Shown here: one piece after another, positions 7,395 to 14,387 of the stretch
Numbering within the stretch: the stretch's first letter is position 1
How the letters are laid out: the number at the start of each line of letters is the position of its first letter
Assembly: GCA_017440425.1 (NCBI GenBank)
Contig: JAFSHJ010000242.1
Location: forward strand, 1-14,971
DNA: 14,971 nucleotides
Origin: Oscillospiraceae bacterium
GTDB lineage: Bacteria; Bacillota; Clostridia; Oscillospirales; Ruminococcaceae
Direction of reading: 5' to 3'
The notes under the pieces: generated by a model
Databases searched by the model: none
What the model saw: only the letters and a program-made list of their open reading frames with translations
What the model was told of the DNA's origin: nothing
Program-made: the position numbers and the translations under genes

Positions 7395-7424
7395 TTGAAT
7401 GTGTTACTCTGCCGGGAGTAAAAT
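7395..7424 (+). promoter_or_regulatory. Possible rex promoter with internal inverted repeat
   Basis: TTGAAT at 7395-7400 and TAAAAT at 7419-7424 are 18 bases apart, a moderate sigma-A match. A six-base inverted repeat (TTACTC at 7404-7409, GAGTAA at 7416-7421) fills the spacer and runs into the -10 box, where a bound repressor would block transcription. It does not resemble the TTGTTAA/TTAACAA-type Rex operator. The predicted start is only about 15 bases before the ATG, so rex may instead be read from the dehydrogenase promoter. Confidence 0.4.
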
Positions 7425-7445
7425 AAGTGAAAGAGGTACTTTAAA

Positions 7446-8087
7446 ATGGCTAAATATAACGGAGTGTCCATATCCGTAATACGCAGAATGCCGAGATATT
7501 ACCGTTTTTTGGGGGAGCTTAAAGATAAAAATATTTTCAGGATATCCTCAAAAGAGTTGGCAGAGCGTATGGGTTTGACTGCTTCGCAGATAAGACAGGA
7601 TCTTAACTGTTTCGGCGGCTTCGGTCAGCAGGGATACGGCTACAATGTTCCTGTGCTCCATCAGGAGATCGGCAATATTTTGGGAATATCCAACTGCTTT
7701 AAGACCATTATAATCGGTGCAGGTAACCTGGGTAAGGCACTTACACAGAACCTTGCATTCCAAAATCTTGGCTTTGAACTGGTGGGTGTGTTCGATAACA
7801 ACCCCGAGCTCAAAGGCGTGCAGATGAACGGATTTTCCGTGCGAATGATGGAAGAGCTGGAAGTGTTTTGCGCACAGAGCAAGCCAAGCGTAGCCATTAT
7901 GTGTCTGCCGGATGAAGCGGTTGAAAAGGTTTGTCCCAGGCTGTTGGATTGCGGAATAAACGGTTTTTGGAACTTCACCCACGTGGATATCGCAAGAATA
8001 TATCAGGGAACCACCGTCGAAAACGTTCACCTGGATGACGGAATGATGACTCTCTGCTATAAGCTCAACGATAATCTTATAAAATAA
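7446..8087 (+). CDS. rex: Redox-sensing transcriptional repressor Rex
   Basis: A 213-residue homodimeric repressor that senses the NADH/NAD+ ratio and, when NADH rises, releases operators of fermentation and NAD-regenerating genes. The N-terminal winged helix (about 8-75) shows VIRRMPRYYRFLGEL, SSKELAERMGLTASQIRQDL and the wing FGGFGQQGYGYNV. The Rossmann domain begins near 85 with IIIGAGNLGKAL (Gly91, Gly93, Gly96), and Asp117 in VFDNNPE follows the second strand, the position that selects NAD(H) over NADP(H). The C-terminal segment has NGFWNFTHV, where many family members read NFAP, and ends with a swapped helix typical of Rex. AAGAGGT at 7431-7437 is the ribosome binding site. The gene sits between a dehydrogenase and a bidirectional terminator. 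I searched by eye for a Rex-type palindrome upstream of genes in this window and found no convincing one. Confidence 0.95.
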   Translation: MAKYNGVSISVIRRMPRYYRFLGELKDKNIFRISSKELAERMGLTASQIRQDLNCFGGFGQQGYGYNVPVLHQEIGNILGISNCFKTIIIGAGNLGKALTQNLAFQNLGFELVGVFDNNPELKGVQMNGFSVRMMEELEVFCAQSKPSVAIMCLPDEAVEKVCPRLLDCGINGFWNFTHVDIARIYQGTTVENVHLDDGMMTLCYKLNDNLIK

Positions 8088-8094
8088 CAGCATA

Positions 8095-8136
8095 AAAACA
8101 GAGCCGATAGAAGTGATTCTATCGGCTTTGTTGTTT
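8095..8136. terminator. Bidirectional terminator between convergent rex and the lipoprotein gene
   Basis: GCCGATAGAA at 8103-8112 pairs with TTCTATCGGC at 8117-8126 around a GTGA loop. On the plus strand TTTGTTGTTT follows, ending rex. On the minus strand the arm is followed by CTGTTTTTATG, ending the lipoprotein gene. It lies 15 bases after the rex stop and about 25 bases beyond the end of the opposing gene. Confidence 0.88.
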
Positions 8137-8161
8137 CTTATTGTAACGGGTCTATTCTGAT

Positions 8162-9835
8162 TTAAGACTGTTCAAAAACTTGCATCACGCCCCAAAGACC
8201 GTCTTTTTTCACCCAGGCAAGACCGTTATAAACGCTGGCGGCATCATCGTATTCAAAGGGGATGACGGTGTTGCCTTTTTCGTTGATAAAGCCCCATTTA
8301 CCGTTTTTCTTAACTGCGGCGATACCTTCGTGGAAGTTGAAAGCATCCTCAAAGCTGCCAAGACCGAGATCGTTGCCATTGGTGCCAATAAACTTCCAAT
8401 TACCGTCAAGGGTCTGCACGGCGATGTTATCTTCGAAACTTGTAGATTTGATACTGGATTCGGAAAATTGAAGATTGTGATGTGTTGGAATATCGTCGGA
8501 AGAGCAGAACTGCAAAAAGCGTTCTTGAGAGACGGGGGTGCCATCGGGAGAAATCAGAACGTACTGAGCAGGCTCTAATGGAGAATATTCAAAATAATCA
8601 CCGTCTGAGGCAGAGGTTGCGGTGTAAACGGGCATAATACGGGTGTTTTCGTCTGGTTCAAAAGGAAGCGACCAACCAATGTCAACTACCACCTTGTTGG
8701 TTTCGTCATATACAAAATATGATGAACCGCCGTGACCATGATAACCCTGGCTCACCTCACCATAGGTGCCGACATATGTATTGGTGGAGTTCGAAACTAT
8801 TCCGAGCTCGCAGATGAAGACATCTAAAGATGAGTCGTGTACGATATTTCCGTTTTGGTCAACTAATCCCTTTTGTCCATCTTTGATGAAAAATGAAAGC
8901 CGCAAAAAATCTGCAAGTGAAGTGCTGTTCGAAGCTCTTTTTTCAAGAACAGACTGGTGATAGTTGTATTTGAAGGCTATCACGTCATCAAAATCAAAGG
9001 TTGGTTCCACATACCAAGCGCCGTTTTGTTTTACAGTTATAACAGACCACGGGTCTGTTTTTTCCACCGTCGGTTCTGTCCAAAAAGGAACAGAAGGAGT
9101 GGTTTTAAATTGGTCAGAGGGTAAAATTTTTGAACCGTCCCAAATATAGAGAGTTTCAACAAGTTCTTGGGTGATAATGTCGTAATACGGGATAGTTATA
9201 TTACCGTCTTCATCCATTTCCAAAGCATGGGAGGGTTCAGTTATGGTAGAAGATGCGGTGGAATACAATTCAACAACAGGAAGTGCAGAGATGGAAAGAT
9301 CAGGGGTTATGGTGTAAAAACTGAAAATGCGATAGAGTTTATTTTCTTTACTGCGCTGTACCAGGGTAAAATCGGGATAACCGTCCGTTGTGTAGTCGAC
9401 AAAGTTAAAATCAAATTCACCGGGAAAGATCATAGGATCTGTTTGTGCGTCTATGCGGCAGAGCTCTTCGTCGGAGAGTATGTCGTACAGACAAAGCTGG
9501 CAATGTCCCTCATAGTTAGTCTTATAGACAGTGTCCTCGTTTTCATAATATCTGCCGTCCACCATTTCGAGGGTGAGATAATGGGAGGTTGTGCCGTCGG
9601 GAAATTTAACTTCGGATTTGGCTAAAATTATCGGCGTAACAATGTCGTAGCTCGTGTCTGTTTCGGAATCGGAGCTGAGTTCGCCGTTGTCGTTGACGGA
9701 TACCTCATCAACGTTCTCTTCTGCAGATATTTCAGAAGAAATATCACTTTGTAAAACATCATCTTCCGGAGGAGAACAGGCAGAAAAGATAAGGATAATG
9801 GCGAGCAGGGTTATACATAGGGTAAGTTTTTTCAT
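8162..9835 (-). CDS. Secreted WG-repeat lipoprotein of unknown function
   Basis: A 557-residue surface protein. The N-terminus MKKLTLCITLLAIILIFSAC is a lipoprotein signal peptide with the anchoring Cys at 20. The lipobox reads FSAC, with Phe at -3 where Leu is usual. Residues 21-65 are a Ser/Asp/Glu-rich linker. Residues 70-250 form a domain I do not recognise, containing an FVDYTTDGYPDF stretch like calcium-binding FG-GAP loops. WG-type repeats follow: a weak one near 266-330 (NGAWYVEPTF, DGQKGLVDQNGN) and clear ones at 466-557 (GNWKFIG, NGKWGFINEKGNTVIPFEYDDA, DGLWGVM). Such repeats usually build beta structures for binding or display, and they give no function here. Four extra cysteines lie in the exported part. 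The start at 9835 is set by the signal peptide and by AAAGGAG at 9842-9848 (on the minus strand). An in-frame ATG at 9916 would bury the signal peptide. It is transcribed separately from mutS2. Confidence 0.88.
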   Translation of the reverse strand: MKKLTLCITLLAIILIFSACSPPEDDVLQSDISSEISAEENVDEVSVNDNGELSSDSETDTSYDIVTPIILAKSEVKFPDGTTSHYLTLEMVDGRYYENEDTVYKTNYEGHCQLCLYDILSDEELCRIDAQTDPMIFPGEFDFNFVDYTTDGYPDFTLVQRSKENKLYRIFSFYTITPDLSISALPVVELYSTASSTITEPSHALEMDEDGNITIPYYDIITQELVETLYIWDGSKILPSDQFKTTPSVPFWTEPTVEKTDPWSVITVKQNGAWYVEPTFDFDDVIAFKYNYHQSVLEKRASNSTSLADFLRLSFFIKDGQKGLVDQNGNIVHDSSLDVFICELGIVSNSTNTYVGTYGEVSQGYHGHGGSSYFVYDETNKVVVDIGWSLPFEPDENTRIMPVYTATSASDGDYFEYSPLEPAQYVLISPDGTPVSQERFLQFCSSDDIPTHHNLQFSESSIKSTSFEDNIAVQTLDGNWKFIGTNGNDLGLGSFEDAFNFHEGIAAVKKNGKWGFINEKGNTVIPFEYDDAASVYNGLAWVKKDGLWGVMQVFEQS

Positions 9836-9887
9836 GGATAGCTCCTTTCTTTTGAGCGGTTTACTTTTTACAAGCGTACTCAACATA

Positions 9888-9948
9888 ATAATGCAGAAGA
9901 TGAGTATATGTGACATAGTTTTTATTATATAATAAGTATAATGCAGAA
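9888..9948 (-). repeat. 11-bp direct repeat in the lipoprotein leader and promoter
   Basis: ATAATGCAGAA (plus-strand sense) occurs at 9888-9898 and again at 9938-9948, start to start exactly 50 bases, close to five helical turns. The copy at 9938-9948 overlaps the edge of the -10 box; the other lies in the transcribed leader. It could be a two-site operator or chance in AT-rich DNA. Confidence 0.45.
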
Positions 9949-9963
9949 TTAATTATATTGCAA
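9935..9963 (-). promoter_or_regulatory. Sigma-A promoter of the lipoprotein gene
   Basis: On the minus strand, TTGCAA (9963-9958, 4 of 6) and TATACT (9940-9935, 5 of 6) are separated by 17 bases. It lies just beyond the mutS2 terminator, and the predicted start near 9928 gives a leader of about 90 bases before the ATG at 9835. A second TATAAT-like box lies slightly downstream but lacks a good -35. Confidence 0.65.
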
Positions 9964-9966
9964 TAT

Positions 9967-10008
9967 AAAACAGAGCGCCCGTGGCGAGAGAGCCTCAGCG
10001 GTCTGTTT
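9967..10008 (-). terminator. Probable terminator after mutS2
   Basis: On the minus strand, AAACAGA (10008-10002) pairs with TCTGTTT (9974-9968). Inside, after one mismatch, CGC pairs with GCG, and a small GGC/GCC hairpin caps the structure. Four T and then AT-rich DNA follow. It begins five bases after the mutS2 stop. The stem is imperfect, so efficiency is uncertain. Confidence 0.55.
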
Positions 10009-10012
10009 AAGA

Positions 10013-12406
10013 TTATTTAAGTTCTGCAATGGTGACGCCGCTTTCGCCTTCGCCAAATACGCCGAGACGGAAAGTGCGTACGTTTTTATGTCCGCGCAGA
10101 TGCTTGTGTACCGCGGTGCGAAGTGCGCCGGTGCCTTTGCCGTGTATAACGGTGATAAGGTTGAGACCAGAGAGCACGCAGTTATCGATAAACGCATCAA
10201 GGTCCATCAGCGCCTCTTCGGTGGTCATGCCGCGGAGGTCAAGCTCTGTGGAGGCACTGCGCTCGGCGGTACTGGTCACCTTTTTGCTCACTCCTCCGGC
10301 AGGTTTGCCTTTTCCGCTGTAGGTGACCTTCGGTTTATCAACCAGCCTTAAATCGTCAACGGGGACCTTCATCTTCATAATTCCCGCCTGAACAAGTGCA
10401 TTTCCGCTGTTGTCGGGGGGAGAGATAACTGTTCCTTCGCGGCCGAGACTGTTTATAAGCACCGTATCTCCGGAAACCAGCTTGCGGGGCAGTTTGTAGG
10501 TCTGCTTTTTCTCTTCAATGGGGTCTGCGGTCTCATAGAGGGTGTTAACACCGCTCTTGACCTGCGCACGGGCTCTGGCGGCAAGGTCTGCAAAGTTTTC
10601 GCTGTTCTTTTGCTTTTTGATCTCGTCCAGCTCATCCAAAAGCTGCTGTGCCTGATAGTTTACCTTTTCAATTATGCGGCGGGATTCGGCTTTCGCCTGC
10701 TCTACTTCACGGTTTTTCTCTGCTTCCACGCGTCTGCGCATGTCTTCAGCTTCACGTCGGTAGGCTTGAGCCGCAAGACGGTCGCTGCGGAGCTGTTCAA
10801 GCTCTTTTTCCATAGCCTGTCGGGATTCTTCAAGCTTGGAGACAACGTCCTCAAAACGGGCGTTTTCGTTGGATATGAGCTCGCCGGCACGTTCGATAAT
10901 ATCTTCACGCATACCGAGACGCTGGGATATTGCAAAAGCATTGGAACGTCCGGGGACACCCGTCAGCAGGCGATAGGTGGGCTTGAGAGAAGCAACGTCA
11001 AACTCACAGGAGGCATTTTCAACACCGGGAGTCTGAAGTGCATACATCTTTATCTCCGCATAGTGGGTTGTGGCAATGGTTTTGCAGCCAATTTTTCTCA
11101 GCCGCTCAATAATTGCAATGGCAAGTGCGGCACCCTCCACTGGGTCGGTACCTGCACCAAGCTCATCCATCAAAACGAGGGAGTTGGGGGTAACATCTTC
11201 AAGAATTTTTATAATGTTGGTTATGTGAGAGGAAAAGGTGGAGAGGCTCTGCTCAATGCTTTGCTCATCACCGATATCAGCAAACACCGCATCGCAAACA
11301 CAGATGCTGCTGGTGGAAAGGGCAGGGATCATCAAGCCGCAGCAAGCCATAAGGGTGAGAAGTCCTGCTGTTTTAATGGTAACGGTTTTACCGCCGGTGT
11401 TGGGACCGGTGACTACCAAGGTATCATATTCACCGCCAACTGCAATATCTGTGGGAACGATTTTTGTAGAATCGATAAGAGGATGGCGAGCCTGTTTAAG
11501 AATTATTGCACCTTTTGGTGTGAGAGTGGGAGTTTCGGCACGCATTTTTTTGGCAAGCTTAGCCTTGGCAAAGCAGAGGTCAAGCTTGATGAGCATATCA
11601 AAACTTTCGCAAATATAAGGGGCGAAGCTGCCAACACGCGCAGACATGGCTGCAATGATTCGGTTTATCTCTTCGCGTTCTTTAGCCTGAAGAATACGTA
11701 TCTCGTTGTTTGCCTCCACAACGGCTGCGGGCTCAATGAAGAAGGTTGCACCGCTGGAAGAGGTATCATGTATCATACCTTTGATATCGTTGCGGTGTTC
11801 GGATTTTACGGGCACAACGAAACGTCCGTCACGCATTGTAATGAGCTGATCCTGCAGATACTTTGAGGTTGCGGGAGAGCGGATTATCTTTTCAAGCTGT
11901 GAGCGGATGCCGGCTTCAGTGTTGCGTATCTTTCTGCGGATATCGCGAAGCTCCGAACTGGCGGTGTCTGCAATTTCATCTTCACTTAAAATGCTGTCGA
12001 AGATAAGCGATTCCAGATCGGAGTTGGGAGAGAGTGCGTGGAACAGATAGTCCAAAGCTGTTTCGGCATTTTCGCATTCCTGACGGTATTCCACGGTGGT
12101 GCGTATCACTTTAAGCAGGTGTGCAACGTCCAGCAGCTCTTTGAGAGTGAGAGATGATCCCACCTGCGCACGCTTGACGGTGGCGGTGACATCCTTTACG
12201 TCACGGATAGATGGGGTGCCGAAACGGGAAGCAAGCTCAGATGCATCAGTTGTAAGCTTCATGCGCTTGCAAACCGTGTCATAATCGTCGCTGGGACGGA
12301 TGGCAAGGGCCTGCTGTTTGGCGGTGGGACAGCCGCAGCAATCTGCCAGCATCAGCAGTATTTTATCAAGCTCCAGCACACGGGAGTGTTTTTCAATATA
12401 GTACAT
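10013..12406 (-). CDS. mutS2: MutS2 family ATPase with Smr endonuclease domain
   Basis: A 797-residue dimeric ATPase. In Bacillota MutS2 limits or aids recombination at branched DNA and acts on collided ribosomes; it has no role in classical mismatch repair. Residues 1-310 carry the MutS core without a mismatch-recognition domain. The ATPase domain has Walker A GPNTGGKT (334-341), the FADIGDEQSIEQSLSTFS block (375-392), Walker B VLMDELGAGTDP with Asp414/Glu415, and TTHYAEIK (447-454). Residues about 515-625 are charged and heptad-like, a long coiled coil rich in Glu, Arg and Lys. A short beta domain follows (645-690). The Smr domain is 720-797, with LDLRG (722-726) and IHGKGTGALR (754-763). 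I chose the ATG at 12406, with AAGGA upstream; an ATG at 12439 lacks a ribosome binding site. It lies 51 bases after recO. All motifs are intact, so it is probably active. Confidence 0.96.
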   Translation of the reverse strand: MYYIEKHSRVLELDKILLMLADCCGCPTAKQQALAIRPSDDYDTVCKRMKLTTDASELASRFGTPSIRDVKDVTATVKRAQVGSSLTLKELLDVAHLLKVIRTTVEYRQECENAETALDYLFHALSPNSDLESLIFDSILSEDEIADTASSELRDIRRKIRNTEAGIRSQLEKIIRSPATSKYLQDQLITMRDGRFVVPVKSEHRNDIKGMIHDTSSSGATFFIEPAAVVEANNEIRILQAKEREEINRIIAAMSARVGSFAPYICESFDMLIKLDLCFAKAKLAKKMRAETPTLTPKGAIILKQARHPLIDSTKIVPTDIAVGGEYDTLVVTGPNTGGKTVTIKTAGLLTLMACCGLMIPALSTSSICVCDAVFADIGDEQSIEQSLSTFSSHITNIIKILEDVTPNSLVLMDELGAGTDPVEGAALAIAIIERLRKIGCKTIATTHYAEIKMYALQTPGVENASCEFDVASLKPTYRLLTGVPGRSNAFAISQRLGMREDIIERAGELISNENARFEDVVSKLEESRQAMEKELEQLRSDRLAAQAYRREAEDMRRRVEAEKNREVEQAKAESRRIIEKVNYQAQQLLDELDEIKKQKNSENFADLAARARAQVKSGVNTLYETADPIEEKKQTYKLPRKLVSGDTVLINSLGREGTVISPPDNSGNALVQAGIMKMKVPVDDLRLVDKPKVTYSGKGKPAGGVSKKVTSTAERSASTELDLRGMTTEEALMDLDAFIDNCVLSGLNLITVIHGKGTGALRTAVHKHLRGHKNVRTFRLGVFGEGESGVTIAELK

Positions 12407-12457
12407 ACAAAATGGTGTCCTTCCATAGAGATAGCACATACGGCAAAATGGGGTATT

Positions 12458-13210
12458 TTACAGTATGCTTTTGAGAAAGCTAAGGGAGACGGGAGTCTTT
12501 TCGGAATAATAGAGCAGATTTTTTTCGCAGGCATTAAAAAACTGCGTTTGCGAATCTCCCGAAAGGTTGAAGTTGTATATTTTTTCATCGGGAGAATAGA
12601 TGACATGGCGCATTGCGGTGAGTGCCGCATTGCTGAGAGGAAGGTCATCCTTGCGGCGGATGGAGGCGCAGTCTCCGCAAAGCAACGTGCCATCGGACGG
12701 TGAGAAAAAACCGAGGGAAGGATTCTCTTCATCACAGTTGGTGCAGGAGGTTAGATCCGGCAAAAAACCCGAAATAGAGGTCAAACGGAGTTCGAATATA
12801 GATTTGAGCAGCAGAGGGGAGCGCTTATCTTTTTCCAAAAGGTGAAGCGTGTTCAGCGCAAGGCGAAGCTGCTGTTCGGCGGGCTCAAGCTCAGGGGAAA
12901 AGACGGAGCACAGTTCACATATGTATGCGGCCAGCGATATCTTCACAATATCGCTGTGCAGCCCGAAAAAAAGATCTATACTGTCTGCGGAATCCACGGT
13001 GAATTTGTCTCCCATTCTGAAAAGCGAGAGGTTGGAATATGCGAAAAGTCCGGTTGCGGCAGAGGCTTTGTTTTTGGTTCTTTTGGCACCTCGCGCACGG
13101 ACAAAGATAACACCGAGATCCTTTGTGAGCACAGTAAGGAGCTTGTCGCTCTCTTTGTAGTCTATCTCTTTAAGGATCAATCCTGTGGTCGTTATCAAAG
13201 AATTCGCCAT
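12458..13210 (-). CDS. recO: DNA repair protein RecO
   Basis: A 250-residue recombination mediator that works with RecR (and RecF) to load RecA on single-stranded DNA coated with SSB and can anneal strands. The N-terminal OB fold covers about 1-80, beginning with TGLILKEIDYKESDKLLTVLT and containing the basic stretch ARGAKRTKNK (39-48). The helical region follows with AYICELCSVFSPE (95-107). A four-cysteine zinc site is complete: Cys156/Cys159 and Cys178/Cys181. I chose the ATG at 13210, giving the typical MANSLITTTG start, with AGGA seven to eight bases upstream. GTG at 13228 and ATG at 13225 are in-frame alternatives. The start lies inside the end of the 51-codon gene upstream, so the two are probably translationally coupled. 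The position between era and mutS2 fits the Bacillota gene order. Confidence 0.95.
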   Translation of the reverse strand: MANSLITTTGLILKEIDYKESDKLLTVLTKDLGVIFVRARGAKRTKNKASAATGLFAYSNLSLFRMGDKFTVDSADSIDLFFGLHSDIVKISLAAYICELCSVFSPELEPAEQQLRLALNTLHLLEKDKRSPLLLKSIFELRLTSISGFLPDLTSCTNCDEENPSLGFFSPSDGTLLCGDCASIRRKDDLPLSNAALTAMRHVIYSPDEKIYNFNLSGDSQTQFFNACEKNLLYYSEKTPVSLSFLKSIL

Positions 13211-13325
13211 AGTCGTCTTCCTCATCACGGTCAGAGTGGTTTATCAGCTCATATTTTTTATAGTCAAGATAGTCCTTCACGCTTCCGGACATAATGAATC
13301 TCTTCCATGCGGTATTTTTATCCAC
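13170..13325 (-). CDS. Small YqzL-like protein (51 codons, GTG start)
   Basis: A short gene in the era-recO gap. The translation begins (M)DKNTAWKRFIMSGSVKDYL, continues DYKKYELINHSDRDEEDDYG and ends EFFDNDHRIDP. An aromatic/basic N-terminal half with a W-x-x-F-x-x-(S/T)-G-x-(V/I)-x-x-Y-L pattern is followed by an acidic tail. In B. subtilis the ~47-residue YqzL lies at the same place and shows a similar W-x-x-F-x-x-T-G pattern; I recall this and have not aligned it. The function of that family is unknown. Evidence for expression: a perfect AAGGAGG seven bases before GTG, and position in a co-directional cluster. It overlaps recO by 41 bases in a different frame, and the recO ribosome binding site lies inside it. 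No signal peptide or membrane segment is seen. Confidence 0.78.
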   Translation of the reverse strand: MDKNTAWKRFIMSGSVKDYLDYKKYELINHSDRDEEDDYGEFFDNDHRIDP

Positions 13326-13332
13326 AGTAATG

Positions 13333-13339
13333 CCTCCTT
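13333..13339 (-). promoter_or_regulatory. Ribosome binding site of the YqzL-like gene
   Basis: On the minus strand this reads AAGGAGG, seven bases before GTG at 13325. A site this strong, in a place where recO has its own separate site at 13219-13222, is the main direct evidence that the small gene is translated. A TATAAT box (minus strand, 13380-13375) lies further upstream, but I see no matching -35, so I do not call a promoter. Confidence 0.75.
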
Positions 13340-13457
13340 GTCATTTCAACGCCGTTTTAAGCGGTGCTAATATCATTATAACCTGACAAAGAGGCAACTA
13401 TATGAGGAAATGCTATCCGCAAAAGGAAGAATATAGAAGAGTGAACGGAGGTATCGA

Positions 13458-14375
13458 TCAAACATAACCGAAGTTGCGCATCATGCCTTCGCGGTTGCGC
13501 CAATCTTCTTTAACCTTTACCCAGCATTGGAGATTTACTTTGATACCGAAGAAAGCCTCCATATCAATTCTGGCATCGGTGGCAACTGCTTTCAGCTTTG
13601 CACCGCCCTTGCCGATAATAATGCCTTTGTGGGAATCTTTTTCACAGCAGATGACAGCATCGATATCCAAAATCTCAGCATCTTCACGTTCCTTCATGGA
13701 TTCAATGGTGACCGCTGTGCCATGGGGTACTTCTTTATCAAGGGAAAGGAGCAGTTTTTCACGGATTATCTCTGCGGCAATAACTCTTTCAGGCTGGTCG
13801 GTGAAGGCATCGTCGGGGAAGAAGTGAGGGCCTTCGGCAGAATAGCGTTCAATAATGTCCATCAGCATCTCTACGCCGTCGCCGGTTTTTGCGCTGATGG
13901 GGAGGATCTCGTCAAACTCAAATGCCTCGGAGAAAACTGCGATCTTCTCCAGCATATCTTCTTTTTTGCTGAGTGCGTCTATTTTATTAACAGCGAGCAC
14001 AGCGGGCAGACCAAGCTTTTCAAAGTTTGCGATAAGCTCTTTTTCCGCAGGAGCGATATCGCCGGTGGGTTCTGTGACGAGCACGGCAACGTCAACGTCG
14101 GCAACAGAATCGCCAACCTGCTTTATCATATATTCGTTGAGCTTGGTGCGGGGCTTGTGAAGTCCCGGAGTGTCGATGAAGACGAACTGCAGATCGTCCT
14201 TGGTAACAATTCCGATTATGCGGTTACGGGTGGTCTGGGGTTTATCCGAGACAATGGCTATTTTTTCGCCTACGAGAGAGTTTATAAGGGTGGATTTTCC
14301 AACATTGGGTCTGCCGACAATGGCCACAAACACAGAGCGGCTTGCAGATTCCAAGGTGTTGTTAATGTCATTCAT
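13458..14375 (-). CDS. era: GTPase Era, 30S ribosome assembly factor
   Basis: A 305-residue essential GTPase that binds the 3' end of 16S rRNA and helps 30S subunit maturation, coupling assembly to the cell cycle. G motifs are in order: G1 GRPNVGKST (21-29), G2 PQTTRNR (46-52), G3 DTPG (68-71), G4 NKID (130-133) and G5 SAK (161-163). The C-terminal KH RNA-binding domain shows REKLLLSLDKEVPHG (205-219) and GIIIGKGGAKLKAVA (251-265), ending NFGYV. AAGAGG at 14384-14389 (minus strand) precedes the ATG at 14375 by eight bases. It sits downstream of ybeY, whose product acts on the same region of 16S rRNA, and upstream of the YqzL-like gene and recO. A gap of 132 bases after it (13326-13457) has no clear terminator. 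Confidence 0.97.
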   Translation of the reverse strand: MNDINNTLESASRSVFVAIVGRPNVGKSTLINSLVGEKIAIVSDKPQTTRNRIIGIVTKDDLQFVFIDTPGLHKPRTKLNEYMIKQVGDSVADVDVAVLVTEPTGDIAPAEKELIANFEKLGLPAVLAVNKIDALSKKEDMLEKIAVFSEAFEFDEILPISAKTGDGVEMLMDIIERYSAEGPHFFPDDAFTDQPERVIAAEIIREKLLLSLDKEVPHGTAVTIESMKEREDAEILDIDAVICCEKDSHKGIIIGKGGAKLKAVATDARIDMEAFFGIKVNLQCWVKVKEDWRNREGMMRNFGYV

Positions 14376-14387
14376 AGTTGTTTCCTC

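Noticed and set aside
6092..7471. 459-codon minus-strand open frame opposite the dehydrogenase
   Set aside because: The same type of codon-bias shadow; it reads back through the dehydrogenase promoter and has no recognisable domain.
5980..8100. Rex operators upstream of the dehydrogenase, rex or elsewhere
   Set aside because: Looked for TTGTTAA/TTAACAA or TTGTG/CACAA dyads; only unpaired half-sites in AT-rich DNA were found.
10610..11866. 418-codon plus-strand open frame inside mutS2
   Set aside because: Antisense to the conserved MutS2 ATPase region; composition is shadow-like and there is no ribosome binding site.
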